Source: JBHYGK01 sp051859045 (GTDB lineage Bacteria; Pseudomonadota; Gammaproteobacteria; Xanthomonadales; Xanthomonadaceae). From it: a stretch of 64,000 bases of DNA. The position numbers and the translations under genes are program-made. How positions within the stretch are numbered: position 1 is the first letter of the stretch; each line of letters begins with the position of its first letter. Under the pieces are notes generated by a model. It ran no database searches, was not told the origin of the DNA, and saw only the letters and a program-made list of their open reading frames with translations. Location: positions 124,001-188,000 of the forward strand of contig JBHYGK010000001.1 in NCBI GenBank assembly GCA_051859045.1. Reading direction: 5' to 3'. Below are positions 25,931 to 33,799 of the stretch, in pieces.

Positions 25931-26410
25931 CCCGGCGAGCGAACGCCAGAATCCTGACCACCCCCGCGGTTTCGGGTACTTGGCCCGAGCCAGCACGCGT
26001 TTAGATCGAGGTTGGCGCGATCACCAGCGTTCGAACGCTTCCCGATAGGACTCGCCCACTCCCATCTTCCATCCGGGGGAGACGTGAGGGAGGTTTGGGT
26101 ACTTAATCCAGGGTGGAGTCATGATTCCTTACGGATCAAAGTCGGGAATCTCCGGGTCTGGCCAAGCTAGGTTCTTCGGATGCTCGCAGTCTTTCACTCG
26201 GGGACTAACTAGTAGAGGGAGTGCCAGCCATCACTTGCGCTGCGTAGTTCTGAAGCCTATCGGTTGGTCTAGGGGGCTGCAGGGGGGCGCTGCTGCCGAG
26301 GGGGTCGCGCCAAAATGCGAAGCGTATGGGCGCCCGAAAGACTGTTAGAGACGCGGTGGAAAAAAATCTAAAGCGCCTTGGCTACTTTTCCCAATGGGTT
26401 CATGGCCCCA
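25931..26410. other. Region without a full-length gene after the cassettes
   Basis: About 480 bp with no convincing complete gene. It holds a 33-codon minus-strand ORF (26021-26122). GTTAGAG at 26343-26349 resembles an attC core, but no partner core or palindrome could be matched to it. Confidence 0.5.
26021..26122 (-). CDS. Possible 33-aa small protein or gene remnant
   Basis: The minus strand encodes MTPPWIKYPNLPHVSPGWKM-GVGESYREAFERW, aromatic- and Gly-rich with a W/Y pattern that reads like real protein rather than chance. GGAA lies before the ATG. An in-frame stop lies just upstream, so it is either a complete microprotein or the end of a decayed gene. Function unknown. Confidence 0.35.
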   Translation of the reverse strand: MTPPWIKYPNLPHVSPGWKMGVGESYREAFERW

Positions 26411-26866
26411 CTAGCTCGTGGCGGCGGTCTCGTCAGGATCGAAGTACATATCCACTTGAGCGTCAAGGTAGCTGCGGACAACACGGAGGTCTTCGAGCTC
26501 GCCGCGCAACAGCCGCTCGAGAGCCGTACCCCCGCCGAAGATGCATGCTGTGTTTGCTCGCGAGATCCAGGTGTCTGCTTGGTCCGCGTCCGAGAACAGA
26601 GTTCGGAGCGCCTTGTAGATGCCTAGAATGTAGCTGATGCGCACCAGGACATCGTCAGGGATTGGTCCTGCGCGTTCGCATTCCCATTCCAGAAACGCTT
26701 CCTGACTCGGAGAGCCTAGGAGCCTAGGAGAGCCTAGGAGCCTACGGCGCTGGTCAGGCGTGAGACGCCACCTCTCGGCAATGCTGAAGAATGCGCGCAG
26801 CGCTGGACCCGCGAGGTCGCTTCGAGGGTCATCCGGGCTTGCGATGCTGGATGTGGGCCAAGTCAT
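26411..26866 (-). CDS. MbcA/ParS/Xre-type antitoxin (DUF2384), toxin partner not found
   Basis: A 151-aa protein. The N-terminal half is an Xre-like region (RAFFSIAERWRLTPDQRRRLLG). The C-terminal half (RISYILGIYKALRTLFSDADQADTWISRAN...ALERLLRGELEDLRVVRSYLDA) matches the toxin-binding domain of antitoxins that pair with RES-domain NAD-degrading toxins. The toxin gene normally follows directly, but only a ~12-codon ORF lies downstream. RLLGSP is present twice in a row because of an 18-bp in-frame tandem duplication around 26715-26750. A decayed or orphan antitoxin is likely. Confidence 0.75.
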   Translation of the reverse strand: MTWPTSSIASPDDPRSDLAGPALRAFFSIAERWRLTPDQRRRLLGSPRLLGSPSQEAFLEWECERAGPIPDDVLVRISYILGIYKALRTLFSDADQADTWISRANTACIFGGGTALERLLRGELEDLRVVRSYLDAQVDMYFDPDETAATS

Positions 26867-27183
26867 CGGATGCTCTCAATCTGCGCAGCTGATCTGGCTC
26901 GCTTCGACGAGCCACAGACACCAGTAGAAGGTCGACCTGACTTGCCTTCGATCTGCCGGGTGTGAACTTCCCAAGCATTGGCTGGCACGGAAGCGCCTCC
27001 CACTCTGAAGGACCCCAGAGAGCATGCGTCGCAGACATGGGCTCGCGTCGCCGTGCCGTCGCTGCGTCTGCTGCTGGCAGAACCCGCTACCGGGCTTGGC
27101 CGCAAACACTTAGGTAGACGCTGAGGCTCGGTGCGTCTGCTTCCAAGTGTAGAGGCGTCTGAGGCATGAGAGGGCTTGCGCGT

Positions 27184-27225
27184 ACTGTCAAATTTGGGCC
27201 GAAAAAGTGGGCCCAACTTGACAGT
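27184..27225. promoter_or_regulatory. Large inverted repeat: possible TnsB sites or transposon end
   Basis: ACTGTCAAATTTGGGCC (27184-27200) and GGCCCAACTTGACAGT (27210-27225) pair over 15 positions with one indel. TGTCAA...TTGACA ends fit the TGT...ACA termini of Tn7-like elements, and the right arm also contains a perfect -35-like TTGACA. It lies 72 bases before the first gene of the operon. Confidence 0.5.
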
Positions 27226-27256
27226 TCAGACTTCTTGAAAGTTGTTGGATACTCGG

Positions 27257-27269
27257 CCGGAATTTCCGG
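27257..27269. promoter_or_regulatory. Palindrome, possible operator of the HTH gene
   Basis: CCGGAA-T-TTCCGG, perfect 6-bp arms, ending 27 bases before the ATG of the small HTH protein. A likely repressor site for self-control, by inference from position only. Confidence 0.4.
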
Positions 27270-27296
27270 TCCGATGCCGTCCTAGGTTGAAGGTCA

Positions 27297-27572
27297 ATGT
27301 CCGAGCCGCCGTCAGCTGAGATCACTAGAGCGCAGCAGTTGCTGTGCGAAGCGTTACAGCAGCGCTATGGCGAGATCCTGACTCTTGCTGAGCTTGGAGA
27401 GGTGCTCCGCTTTCCTTCTCATCAAGCGACCTGCAAGGCACGACGCCAGGGACGCATCCCCCTCCGGACGTTTCAGGTACCCCATCGACGTGGATGGTTC
27501 GCAACCGCCGCCGACGTCGCGACCTACATGAGTTCGTTCACGGCTGACGGTGCCGAGGAGGGAAGCGCGTGA
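27297..27572 (+). CDS. Small helix-turn-helix protein at the head of the Tn7-like operon
   Basis: A 91-aa protein. The stretch YGEILTLAELGEVLRFPSHQATCKARRQGRIPLRTFQV...GWFATAADVATYM has the layout of a winged HTH of the excisionase/MerR-like HTH_17 kind (helix, helix, basic recognition part, then the aromatic wing). GAAGG lies 4 bases before the ATG. Candidate operators lie just upstream and downstream, so it is probably the regulator of the transposition genes or a DNA-bending accessory factor. No exact family match claimed. Confidence 0.7.
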   Translation: MSEPPSAEITRAQQLLCEALQQRYGEILTLAELGEVLRFPSHQATCKARRQGRIPLRTFQVPHRRGWFATAADVATYMSSFTADGAEEGSA

Positions 27573-27590
27573 TCACCTGAAAAAAGAAAA

Positions 27591-27612
27591 AGCCCGGCTG
27601 GCAGGCCGGGCT
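27591..27612 (-). terminator. Intrinsic terminator (best on minus strand)
   Basis: AGCCCGGC (27591-27598), 6-base loop, GCCGGGCT (27605-27612). On the minus strand the stem is followed by TTTTCTTTTT, a classic terminator; on the plus strand the tail is only TCTTC. It may protect the transposition operon from leftward read-through or attenuate tnsAB expression. Confidence 0.65.
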
Positions 27613-27623
27613 TCTTCACAACT

Positions 27624-27654
27624 AAGAGTCAGACTTTGGACGGTGCTGACTCTT
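27624..27654. promoter_or_regulatory. Inverted repeat upstream of tnsAB
   Basis: AAGAGTCAG (27624-27632) and CTGACTCTT (27646-27654), perfect 9-bp arms with a 13-base spacer, 58 bases before the tnsAB ATG. A further GACTCTAC follows. Operator or attenuator; not identified. Confidence 0.45.
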
Positions 27655-27711
27655 CCGACTCTACTCCTCTTTGACCTCGTGTCAAGGGATGACTTTTGCC
27701 GGGAGAAAGTA

Positions 27712-30141
27712 ATGCTGAACAAGATGACGTTCGCGCAGAGAGACGAAATCCTCGCGCATGCAGAGTCCTTGGGAGTTAACGCGCGAGGGCTCGCCTACAT
27801 CGCGACGGCCTTGAGTAATCCATCTCGCGATGCATCAAGCGGTGGGCTCAAGTCCTTCGGAGTCAACTACGCATCGCCGGTGGCAGCTGAAGCGATTCAG
27901 GCTGACTCCGTAACGGTTGAACTGAAGTTCCTTCTGCGCGCCCAGATCTGCGGGGAGACGCTCCTCTGCATTGATCAGCCGGGCTGCATTGGTGTCGTCG
28001 GAAGGTCGCCGAAGGGAAGGAACACCCGATACGTCTACTCGCCAGACTATCTCGTCATTTCGAAGACGCGGATCTACGGCGTTGAGTGCAAGACGGAAGC
28101 CTCACTCGCCACGCTTGTCGAAACCAGGCCCTTCGACTATCGATACGAGGATGGTCGCTACCAGTTCGTGCCTGCACAGCACTACCTCCGGGGGCTGAAC
28201 ATCTCGTTCGAGGTCTTCTCGGACGCGGAGGTAAGCCAGATAGCACTGGCGAACCTGATGCTGGTTTGCCCTCTGCAGACGCTTGAGCCTCTGACCGATC
28301 AGGCTCAGGCGGTGATCGGGAGGGCGCGAGAGCTTCTCGATGCTCGCCCCAGGAGCTTGTCAGCGCTGATAAGGAGGCTCGGGCCTGGATCCGAGATGCA
28401 CCTGCTTGTCGCGCTGGCCAATAGAGAGCTATTCGGCACCCTGGGGTCGATTAGCCTCAACAATCTTGAGCGATTCCAGTTCTTCAGCTGTGAGCAGGCC
28501 GCGAAGCGAGCAGATTCTCGAGAGCTGGAGCGGATTGCTCTTGACGCCGTCGAACATAACGAGCGCTGGGCAGGATCCGCTGCTCGCCTGTCAACAGCAG
28601 ATCTTCGCGGCGCCAGACGAAGGTTGAAGAGAATCACACAGATCGAGCGGGGAGAGATCCCGCCGAACGGCAACGATAGGCACGTCATCGCAACCTACAA
28701 GCAAAAGATCAGCGAGGGCGCGGAGCCAGAACTTGCAGCTGCAACAAGCTTCTCTAGCTCCGGAAATCGTGGATGCCGCATAGGCGACCAGCTGGAGGTC
28801 TTCAAGGACGCTTTTGACCGGCACATAGCTACGCCGAGCCCGCTTCCTATCGTTCAGGCATACGGAATGGCAGCTGACGAGCTCAGGTCGCGTGGCATCA
28901 CGCCTGCGAGCTATGAGCGCTTCAGGCAGTTCGTAAAATCAAGAGACCCGAAGGCAACCGCTCTCAAGCAAAGCGGCTCGCGAGGGTATCAGTCGAAGTT
29001 TCCGATCACGAGCATCGACCAGCAGAGGCCGGAAGCATTGGCCGCTGGCGAGGTCGTGCATGTCGACTCGAGTCCTGAGGACTGCCGGGTGTTCGCTGAG
29101 CTGGACGGTGTCCTTGCACTGGAGCGCCCGTCAATCGCGGTCGCGGTGTGTGAAAGGACGAGCATGCTGCTCGGCTTCGCGGTCGCTTTCGGGAGCGCGT
29201 CCCGGTTCCTCTTGGCTCTGCTGCTTAGGGACATCGTCCGGCGCTGGGGATTCTTCCCTCAGTGGATCGTCAATGACGGTGGGCCTGAGCACAGGTCAAA
29301 CATGTGGAAGAACGGGCTGGCATGGAACAGGTGCTCCGTCATCCGGCGCCCTGGCGCCGCGGCGCGTGCGGGGCAATGCGTCGAGTCCGCGATCAACGCC
29401 ATCAACTACGGCCTGCCCCGAAAGCTCTCCGGCTCAACGCGAAACGATGAGGCAAGGCGAAGTGCCGCCAACTCAACAAAGAGCCGAGCAACCGCCATCC
29501 ATCACTTCGCAGCCGTGCATAAGCTTCTTCAGGAGGACTTCCGCGAGTACCTCGAGAGCACGCCGAAATCATTCGCGGAGAAGTCGCCTCGGGAATGGTT
29601 TCTTGAGGAGCGAAGCAGGCGTCCGGTTGGCTTTGCAGCAGACATCACCCAGCCAATGACGCTGATCGAGACCGCCGTGCCCGTTGCAGTTCGTCAGTTC
29701 GAGCTTGATCCGACGCGGGGTCTGAAGGTCGGCCTGCGGAACTACAGCTCGATGGCGCTGATTGACGGTGCGCGGTCTCACAGAAGGTTTGAGGAGGTTC
29801 GAATTGACCCCGAGGACCCTTCTCTCATCTACGTGCGGTTCGAAAGCGGATGGGTGACGGCGGACTCCCAGGACGCGCTTGAGCTTAGGCAGCTTCCGGA
29901 GATTGATCGTCTCGTCGAAGGCATGCATGCACGGACTCGAGCCGACAGTAACAAGGAGCTCCGGGCCGATGCTCAGGTGAAGCTGAACAAGAAGATCGGA
30001 GAGCTCGAAGCCAGGGCCAAGTCCATTGGCAAGAAAGAGAGCCAGTCGCCGAGCGAGAGCGCCAGCGTCCATGCACGAACCTCGGACATCTTCGCAAGGC
30101 TCTCGTCTGGAACTACCAAGAGGTTCAAGACAGGTGACTAG
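27712..30141 (+). CDS. TnsA-TnsB fusion transposase of a Tn7-like element
   Basis: An 809-aa fusion. The N-terminal ~250 residues are TnsA-like: E70, D112 in YSPDYLVI and E125/K127 in GVECK form the restriction-type nuclease site that cuts the 5' strands. The middle and C-terminus are TnsB-like (DDE, RNase H fold) with D452 (HVDSSP), D522 (IVNDGGPEH) and E558 (GQCVESA); D522 to E558 is a D(35)E spacing. Together these allow cut-and-paste movement from one polypeptide. ATG 27712 has GGGAGA upstream and starts the conserved part. TnsC and TniQ genes follow with overlaps. GC is well below the host average. Confidence 0.9.
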   Translation: MLNKMTFAQRDEILAHAESLGVNARGLAYIATALSNPSRDASSGGLKSFGVNYASPVAAEAIQADSVTVELKFLLRAQICGETLLCIDQPGCIGVVGRSPKGRNTRYVYSPDYLVISKTRIYGVECKTEASLATLVETRPFDYRYEDGRYQFVPAQHYLRGLNISFEVFSDAEVSQIALANLMLVCPLQTLEPLTDQAQAVIGRARELLDARPRSLSALIRRLGPGSEMHLLVALANRELFGTLGSISLNNLERFQFFSCEQAAKRADSRELERIALDAVEHNERWAGSAARLSTADLRGARRRLKRITQIERGEIPPNGNDRHVIATYKQKISEGAEPELAAATSFSSSGNRGCRIGDQLEVFKDAFDRHIATPSPLPIVQAYGMAADELRSRGITPASYERFRQFVKSRDPKATALKQSGSRGYQSKFPITSIDQQRPEALAAGEVVHVDSSPEDCRVFAELDGVLALERPSIAVAVCERTSMLLGFAVAFGSASRFLLALLLRDIVRRWGFFPQWIVNDGGPEHRSNMWKNGLAWNRCSVIRRPGAAARAGQCVESAINAINYGLPRKLSGSTRNDEARRSAANSTKSRATAIHHFAAVHKLLQEDFREYLESTPKSFAEKSPREWFLEERSRRPVGFAADITQPMTLIETAVPVAVRQFELDPTRGLKVGLRNYSSMALIDGARSHRRFEEVRIDPEDPSLIYVRFESGWVTADSQDALELRQLPEIDRLVEGMHARTRADSNKELRADAQVKLNKKIGELEARAKSIGKKESQSPSESASVHARTSDIFARLSSGTTKRFKTGD

Positions 30142-31288
30142 TCGAGAGCGGCGCTATCGAGTGCGGGAAGTTGAGCACACGAAGTACGTGGAGGCCTTAG
30201 AGCTTGCCTACGCGCATGTCAGCTATGCGGAGCCCGGCACCATGGTCCTCATCGTTGGCATGTCTGGAGCGGGAAAGGGATACATCGCGAACGAGATCAA
30301 GGCCCGCTTGTCCGCGGGAATCTCGACGGCCGGCAATTGGGAAATGCCTATTCTAGAGTTGATCTCAAGGAATGCAGATAACTCCTTCTATTCATCAAAA
30401 GACACGGCATCTAGGCTGCTGAATGAGTTGCGCGACCCCTTTCATTCAGAGGATCGAAGGCGCGTCCTGGATGAGCTAGGAATAAAGTCTGGGCCGACGT
30501 CTCATCGGACGATGTCCGAGAGCTCTATTCGCCAGAAGGTCCATCGTCTGCTTAAGGGAAGAGCGGTTAGGTACATATTCGTCGATGAGGCGGACATGAT
30601 GTGCGTCGCCAAAAAGTCAGGCCGAGATGAAGCTGATCACTTGGAGGGTTGGCGCTTGTTGGCACTGGATGCAGGTGTCGTCGTTGTCTTCCTAGCGGGA
30701 TATCGAATGCTCCGGATCTGGGACAGGACGTCGCAGTTCACTAGGAAAATGCCAACGGTCCATGTATCGCCATACCGACTTGACTCTGATCAGGACGTCG
30801 AGGGGTTTGTTTCCCTCATCCAGGATATGAATGATTTCCACCACGTCTCCAAGAAACAGTCTGCTCAAATCGTTGGGCACGCCGCTGCCATCATCGCAGC
30901 GACGGGTGGCGTGTTCGGTCAGTTGAAGGGTCTTTATGAGCGCGCCGATGATCATGCGCTCGCGGCGGGCAAGCGAACCCTTGAGTTCAGCGATATTCTT
31001 TTTGCACTCCCGAAGCGAAAGCAGATCAGCAGGCTCTGGGATGAAATTGCCTTCGGTGAGTCTGCACTCGAGAGCATTGAACTGCGCGAACTGGAACAGT
31101 TGGCGAGGCGGCTTCAAAAAAGTCGGCTAGGAATGCCAGCAGGAGATGCCGCGCCGGATCAGGTCGATAATCCCAGTGCGCTGGCTCAGGCCTCCGAATC
31201 AAGGGTGGGGCCCAGTGCCGAAAACTCGCGTGTGGCTTCGAAGTCTCGCCCGAGATCGCGGCCGCGGGCAAAAGTGAGGGGTGCATAG
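30134..31288 (+). CDS. TnsC-like AAA ATPase of the Tn7-like element
   Basis: A 384-aa ATPase that would link the target selector (TniQ) to the transposase. Walker A is VGMSGAGKG (about residues 41-49), Walker B is RYIFVDEADMM (about 146-156), and a sensor-type region follows. GTG 30134 overlaps the tnsAB stop, and the frame gives a complete N-terminus; the earlier open frame is a shadow of tnsAB. The C-terminal ~60 residues are basic and Ser/Arg-rich, suited to DNA or transposase contact. Confidence 0.85.
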   Translation: MTSRERRYRVREVEHTKYVEALELAYAHVSYAEPGTMVLIVGMSGAGKGYIANEIKARLSAGISTAGNWEMPILELISRNADNSFYSSKDTASRLLNELRDPFHSEDRRRVLDELGIKSGPTSHRTMSESSIRQKVHRLLKGRAVRYIFVDEADMMCVAKKSGRDEADHLEGWRLLALDAGVVVVFLAGYRMLRIWDRTSQFTRKMPTVHVSPYRLDSDQDVEGFVSLIQDMNDFHHVSKKQSAQIVGHAAAIIAATGGVFGQLKGLYERADDHALAAGKRTLEFSDILFALPKRKQISRLWDEIAFGESALESIELRELEQLARRLQKSRLGMPAGDAAPDQVDNPSALAQASESRVGPSAENSRVASKSRPRSRPRAKVRGA

Positions 31289-31290
31289 AG

Positions 31291-32634
31291 ATGCCCGTCC
31301 TTGCCCCTCTTCAGTTAATTGGTGTCGGCTCCTGCAATGTGGAGTCGTTAGAGAGTTACGGTGCGCGTATTGCATATGTCCACAGCGTAAATCCGTTGAA
31401 GGTCTTCAGTCTTGCGCGCCGTGCAAGCGAGTGCATGGGGAATGCGAAGCAGGGACGCGGACTGAGTTACCAAAGAGTTTGCGGGTATGGGGACCAAACC
31501 AATCAATTTATATCGGGCCTTGAGCGCCTAACAGGGAGGGACAATCTCAGGTGCGCGACTCTGTCTGCATTCAACGGGGTTCTTTCAAGAAGTCTTGTGG
31601 GTGTTTTCTCGAGTAATCGGAGATGGTGTCCGCTTTGCTACCGAAAGACGCAAATCGATCGCTATGATCTTCTCGCCTGGCAGCTTGCCTCCGTGACGCA
31701 CTGCCCTCTGGATGGTGCTCGACTTGTCGATAGGTGCAGGAAGTGCGCAGCGATTCAACCTGACTTCCAGTCGGTCGATGCGAGTCGATATAGCTGCAAG
31801 GTTTGCTCGTGCTCGCTGGGTTGGATTCCCATTGCAGAGCAAGCAGAGACGCTTTACGAGCGCTGGAGCAATCTCCAGTCTAAAGACTTTATCGAGTACG
31901 CATCAGCGGGAAATCGGTCGATTGAGGGGAATCCATGGGCAGTTTTTATGGCCCGTCTTGAGCCCGCGAGCGTGACGGCGCCGAGCCTTGCTCTTCTTAG
32001 ACGCGCCATTGCCAGTAAAGTTGCAAGATACAACTGTCGCCCGAGTATAGGCGTGCTGTTCAGCTTTGCTGCGCAGCAGTCAGTTTCACCATTGCAGGTG
32101 CTTTTGGATCCTGTCGGAGCGTCGAGTCCAACTCTAGGTATTGATCAAGTCGGAGTATTCGAAGACAGCGAGCGGCGCGTTCGTCTAGATAGGTTGGGTA
32201 GAAACCAGAAGCATCTACAATATGTTGCGACAGTTCTTGCCAAGGCCAATATCGGACTTCCACTTCCTCCGGATAAATGGATTGCGGAATGTTTCGGGGT
32301 TTGGCCGGGCGAGTGGGAAAAGTCGAATGGCGCGGGGCGCTTTGAATACGAGGCTGTCCGCAAAATTCTTTGGCCGGAGCGGCCGACAGGCCCCGAAAGG
32401 ACGATGTTCATCCGCGCACTGGATGCAATTCAAAGGTGGCTGGATGAAGGCGGGGCAATTTCCGTCGCGGAGGCTGTTTCTAGGCTTGCCGCTGAGTTTC
32501 CGGCGAAGAAGAGGAAGGATGTTCCGCGTGTTGTGCTCAGCTCGCTAGCGCTCATCTATCTCTTCCGACGACTTCGTCCGAATGAGAGACTTCATTTTTC
32601 CTCGGGCCGCCCAATAACAGGGGGTAAGAATTGA
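31291..32634 (+). CDS. TniQ/TnsD-family target-selection protein
   Basis: A 447-aa TniQ protein. The zinc-binding core is clear: RRWCPLCY (C113, C116), THCPLDGARLVDRC (H137, C138, C149), RKC (C152), YSCKVCSC (C169, C172, C174). Residues before it match the TniQ start (YGARIAYVHSVNPLKVFSLA). In Tn7-like elements TniQ/TnsD either binds a fixed attachment site by itself or bridges to a guide complex. No CRISPR array or Cas gene is present here, so a DNA-sequence-specific site is more likely. Starts 2 bases after tnsC. Confidence 0.87.
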   Translation: MPVLAPLQLIGVGSCNVESLESYGARIAYVHSVNPLKVFSLARRASECMGNAKQGRGLSYQRVCGYGDQTNQFISGLERLTGRDNLRCATLSAFNGVLSRSLVGVFSSNRRWCPLCYRKTQIDRYDLLAWQLASVTHCPLDGARLVDRCRKCAAIQPDFQSVDASRYSCKVCSCSLGWIPIAEQAETLYERWSNLQSKDFIEYASAGNRSIEGNPWAVFMARLEPASVTAPSLALLRRAIASKVARYNCRPSIGVLFSFAAQQSVSPLQVLLDPVGASSPTLGIDQVGVFEDSERRVRLDRLGRNQKHLQYVATVLAKANIGLPLPPDKWIAECFGVWPGEWEKSNGAGRFEYEAVRKILWPERPTGPERTMFIRALDAIQRWLDEGGAISVAEAVSRLAAEFPAKKRKDVPRVVLSSLALIYLFRRLRPNERLHFSSGRPITGGKN

Positions 32635-33533
32635 GGAGATTGCTTCCGGCCGATGAAGGAGTGGATCTTCGAAGTGCTCTTCTTAGGCTGATAGATCACG
32701 GCCAAGCACGAGACAACAAGTGGCGTGCGCTGCGGACGCGCGTTGTGCTTGGCTATGCGCAGAGCATCGCAAGGATGGGCGTATCAGAGCTGGCAATGCG
32801 AGCCATCTATAAGGCTCGCGGCCACTCCGGGCTCCACGAAAAATGGCTCACAGGAAAGGTAGCTCTCTCGCGGGTGTCGGCAGCAAAGCTCGACTCCCTC
32901 GCTCCTGGCACCCTTGAACTGTTCGATCTTCCTCTTTTCCCGCTCTTGTCCGATAGTCCGGTGCGCGAGGCAGATGTCTTTGATCTTCTTTCTAAGTACC
33001 GCAGGGCTGAAGTTGGCCTGGGGGATCTAATGCCGTGGAAGTTTCCGGACGAACTTCAGAGGTTGGAGCGAAGGGACTTTTCTCCTGTCATGTCTGTGAC
33101 TGACACAGCCAACCTCTTCCTCTACGGAACCCCCCACTCTTTCGCTGTGCTCTTGGGGGTCGTTCGAGTTGCCGAGTCGAGGCGCGACATAGAGCTACAC
33201 GTTAGGGCATCTCAAGATCTCTATCGAGCATTGCCCTTTATCCTTCGTGCTCCTTGGTTCAAGGAGAGCCGGGAGGATTTTATTGCTCTGCTGAATCAGC
33301 TTCGGAGCAGGGTCCTTCTGTCTGCGCGGCTCTTCGATGTTGACTGGGATGTGGTTTTTCGACAGGAGTCCGATCTCGGCATCTCCCTGTGTCGATGGAA
33401 GCGCCCGCGTTGCCCAGCTAGCGGCCGCTTCGCTGATCTTGAGGACCCGATCCTGCCCGCCGAGATCATTCCGGGCGTGGAAGCCAGGAGGCGCAGGGTG
33501 GATGCCGCCAGGAGGCGGGCTACGCGCAAGTAG
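32631..33533 (+). CDS. Unrecognised last protein of the Tn7-like operon
   Basis: A 300-aa soluble protein starting at a TTG that overlaps the tniQ stop, with GGGGT 6 bases upstream. The first ~60 residues are helical and Arg-rich (KWRALRTRVVLGYAQSIARMG), then GHSGLHEKWLTGKVALSRVSAAKLDSLAPGTLELFDLPLFPLL, which resembles an HTH-like segment followed by a PGT...F turn. The rest is helical and ends in a basic tail (EARRRRVDAARRRATRK). Tight coupling to tniQ suggests a role in target choice or regulation of transposition. No family identified. Confidence 0.65.
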   Translation: MRRLLPADEGVDLRSALLRLIDHGQARDNKWRALRTRVVLGYAQSIARMGVSELAMRAIYKARGHSGLHEKWLTGKVALSRVSAAKLDSLAPGTLELFDLPLFPLLSDSPVREADVFDLLSKYRRAEVGLGDLMPWKFPDELQRLERRDFSPVMSVTDTANLFLYGTPHSFAVLLGVVRVAESRRDIELHVRASQDLYRALPFILRAPWFKESREDFIALLNQLRSRVLLSARLFDVDWDVVFRQESDLGISLCRWKRPRCPASGRFADLEDPILPAEIIPGVEARRRRVDAARRRATRK

Positions 33534-33730
33534 TCACTGGGGGCCTACGGCGTCCTTGGATAGCTGATGACCCGGTCCTTCGCACAGATGTTCTCTGCTG
33601 CACTGATCCTGGGTCGATCTGTTCCTAGCTCAATGGGCTTGCTCTAGCGCTCGATTATTGACGAGTTCGTAGCCCACGATCTGCACCGTATGAAGCTCTC
33701 GTGCGCTCGGAGTTTTGCCCGAGGCTGAGC

Positions 33731-33760
33731 CCAATGTCTCAGCTTATGAGACACAATTGG
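33731..33760. promoter_or_regulatory. Palindrome upstream of hsdM
   Basis: TGTCTCA (33735-33741), spacer GCTTA, TGAGACA (33747-33753), with outer CCAA/TTGG adding to the symmetry. It ends 40 bases before the hsdM ATG. A regulatory site (controller or self-methylation control) is plausible; no regulator gene was recognised nearby. Confidence 0.4.
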
Positions 33761-33799
33761 TGCTTCATCGCTTTCCTGGCTGAAAGGACTCTTCCAAGC

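Larger units (their letters stand above)
26867..27296. other. Gene-free stretch before the transposition operon
   Basis: No credible gene; a minus-strand 117-codon frame here is Ser/Arg-rich and looks like chance. The right part holds two inverted repeats (27184-27225 and 27257-27269) listed separately. Confidence 0.5.

Noticed and set aside
24100..26400. Integron integrase gene
   Set aside because: Looked for an IntI-type tyrosine recombinase on both strands near the attC-like sites; none of the frames has the R...HxxR...Y pattern or sufficient length.
26863..27216. Minus-strand 117-codon ORF before the Tn7-like operon
   Set aside because: Ser/Arg-rich, no ribosome site, no protein-like pattern, and it runs into the inverted repeat.
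27297..33533. CRISPR-associated transposon (CAST)
   Set aside because: TnsAB fusions occur in some CASTs, but there is no Cas gene and no repeat-spacer array anywhere in the window.
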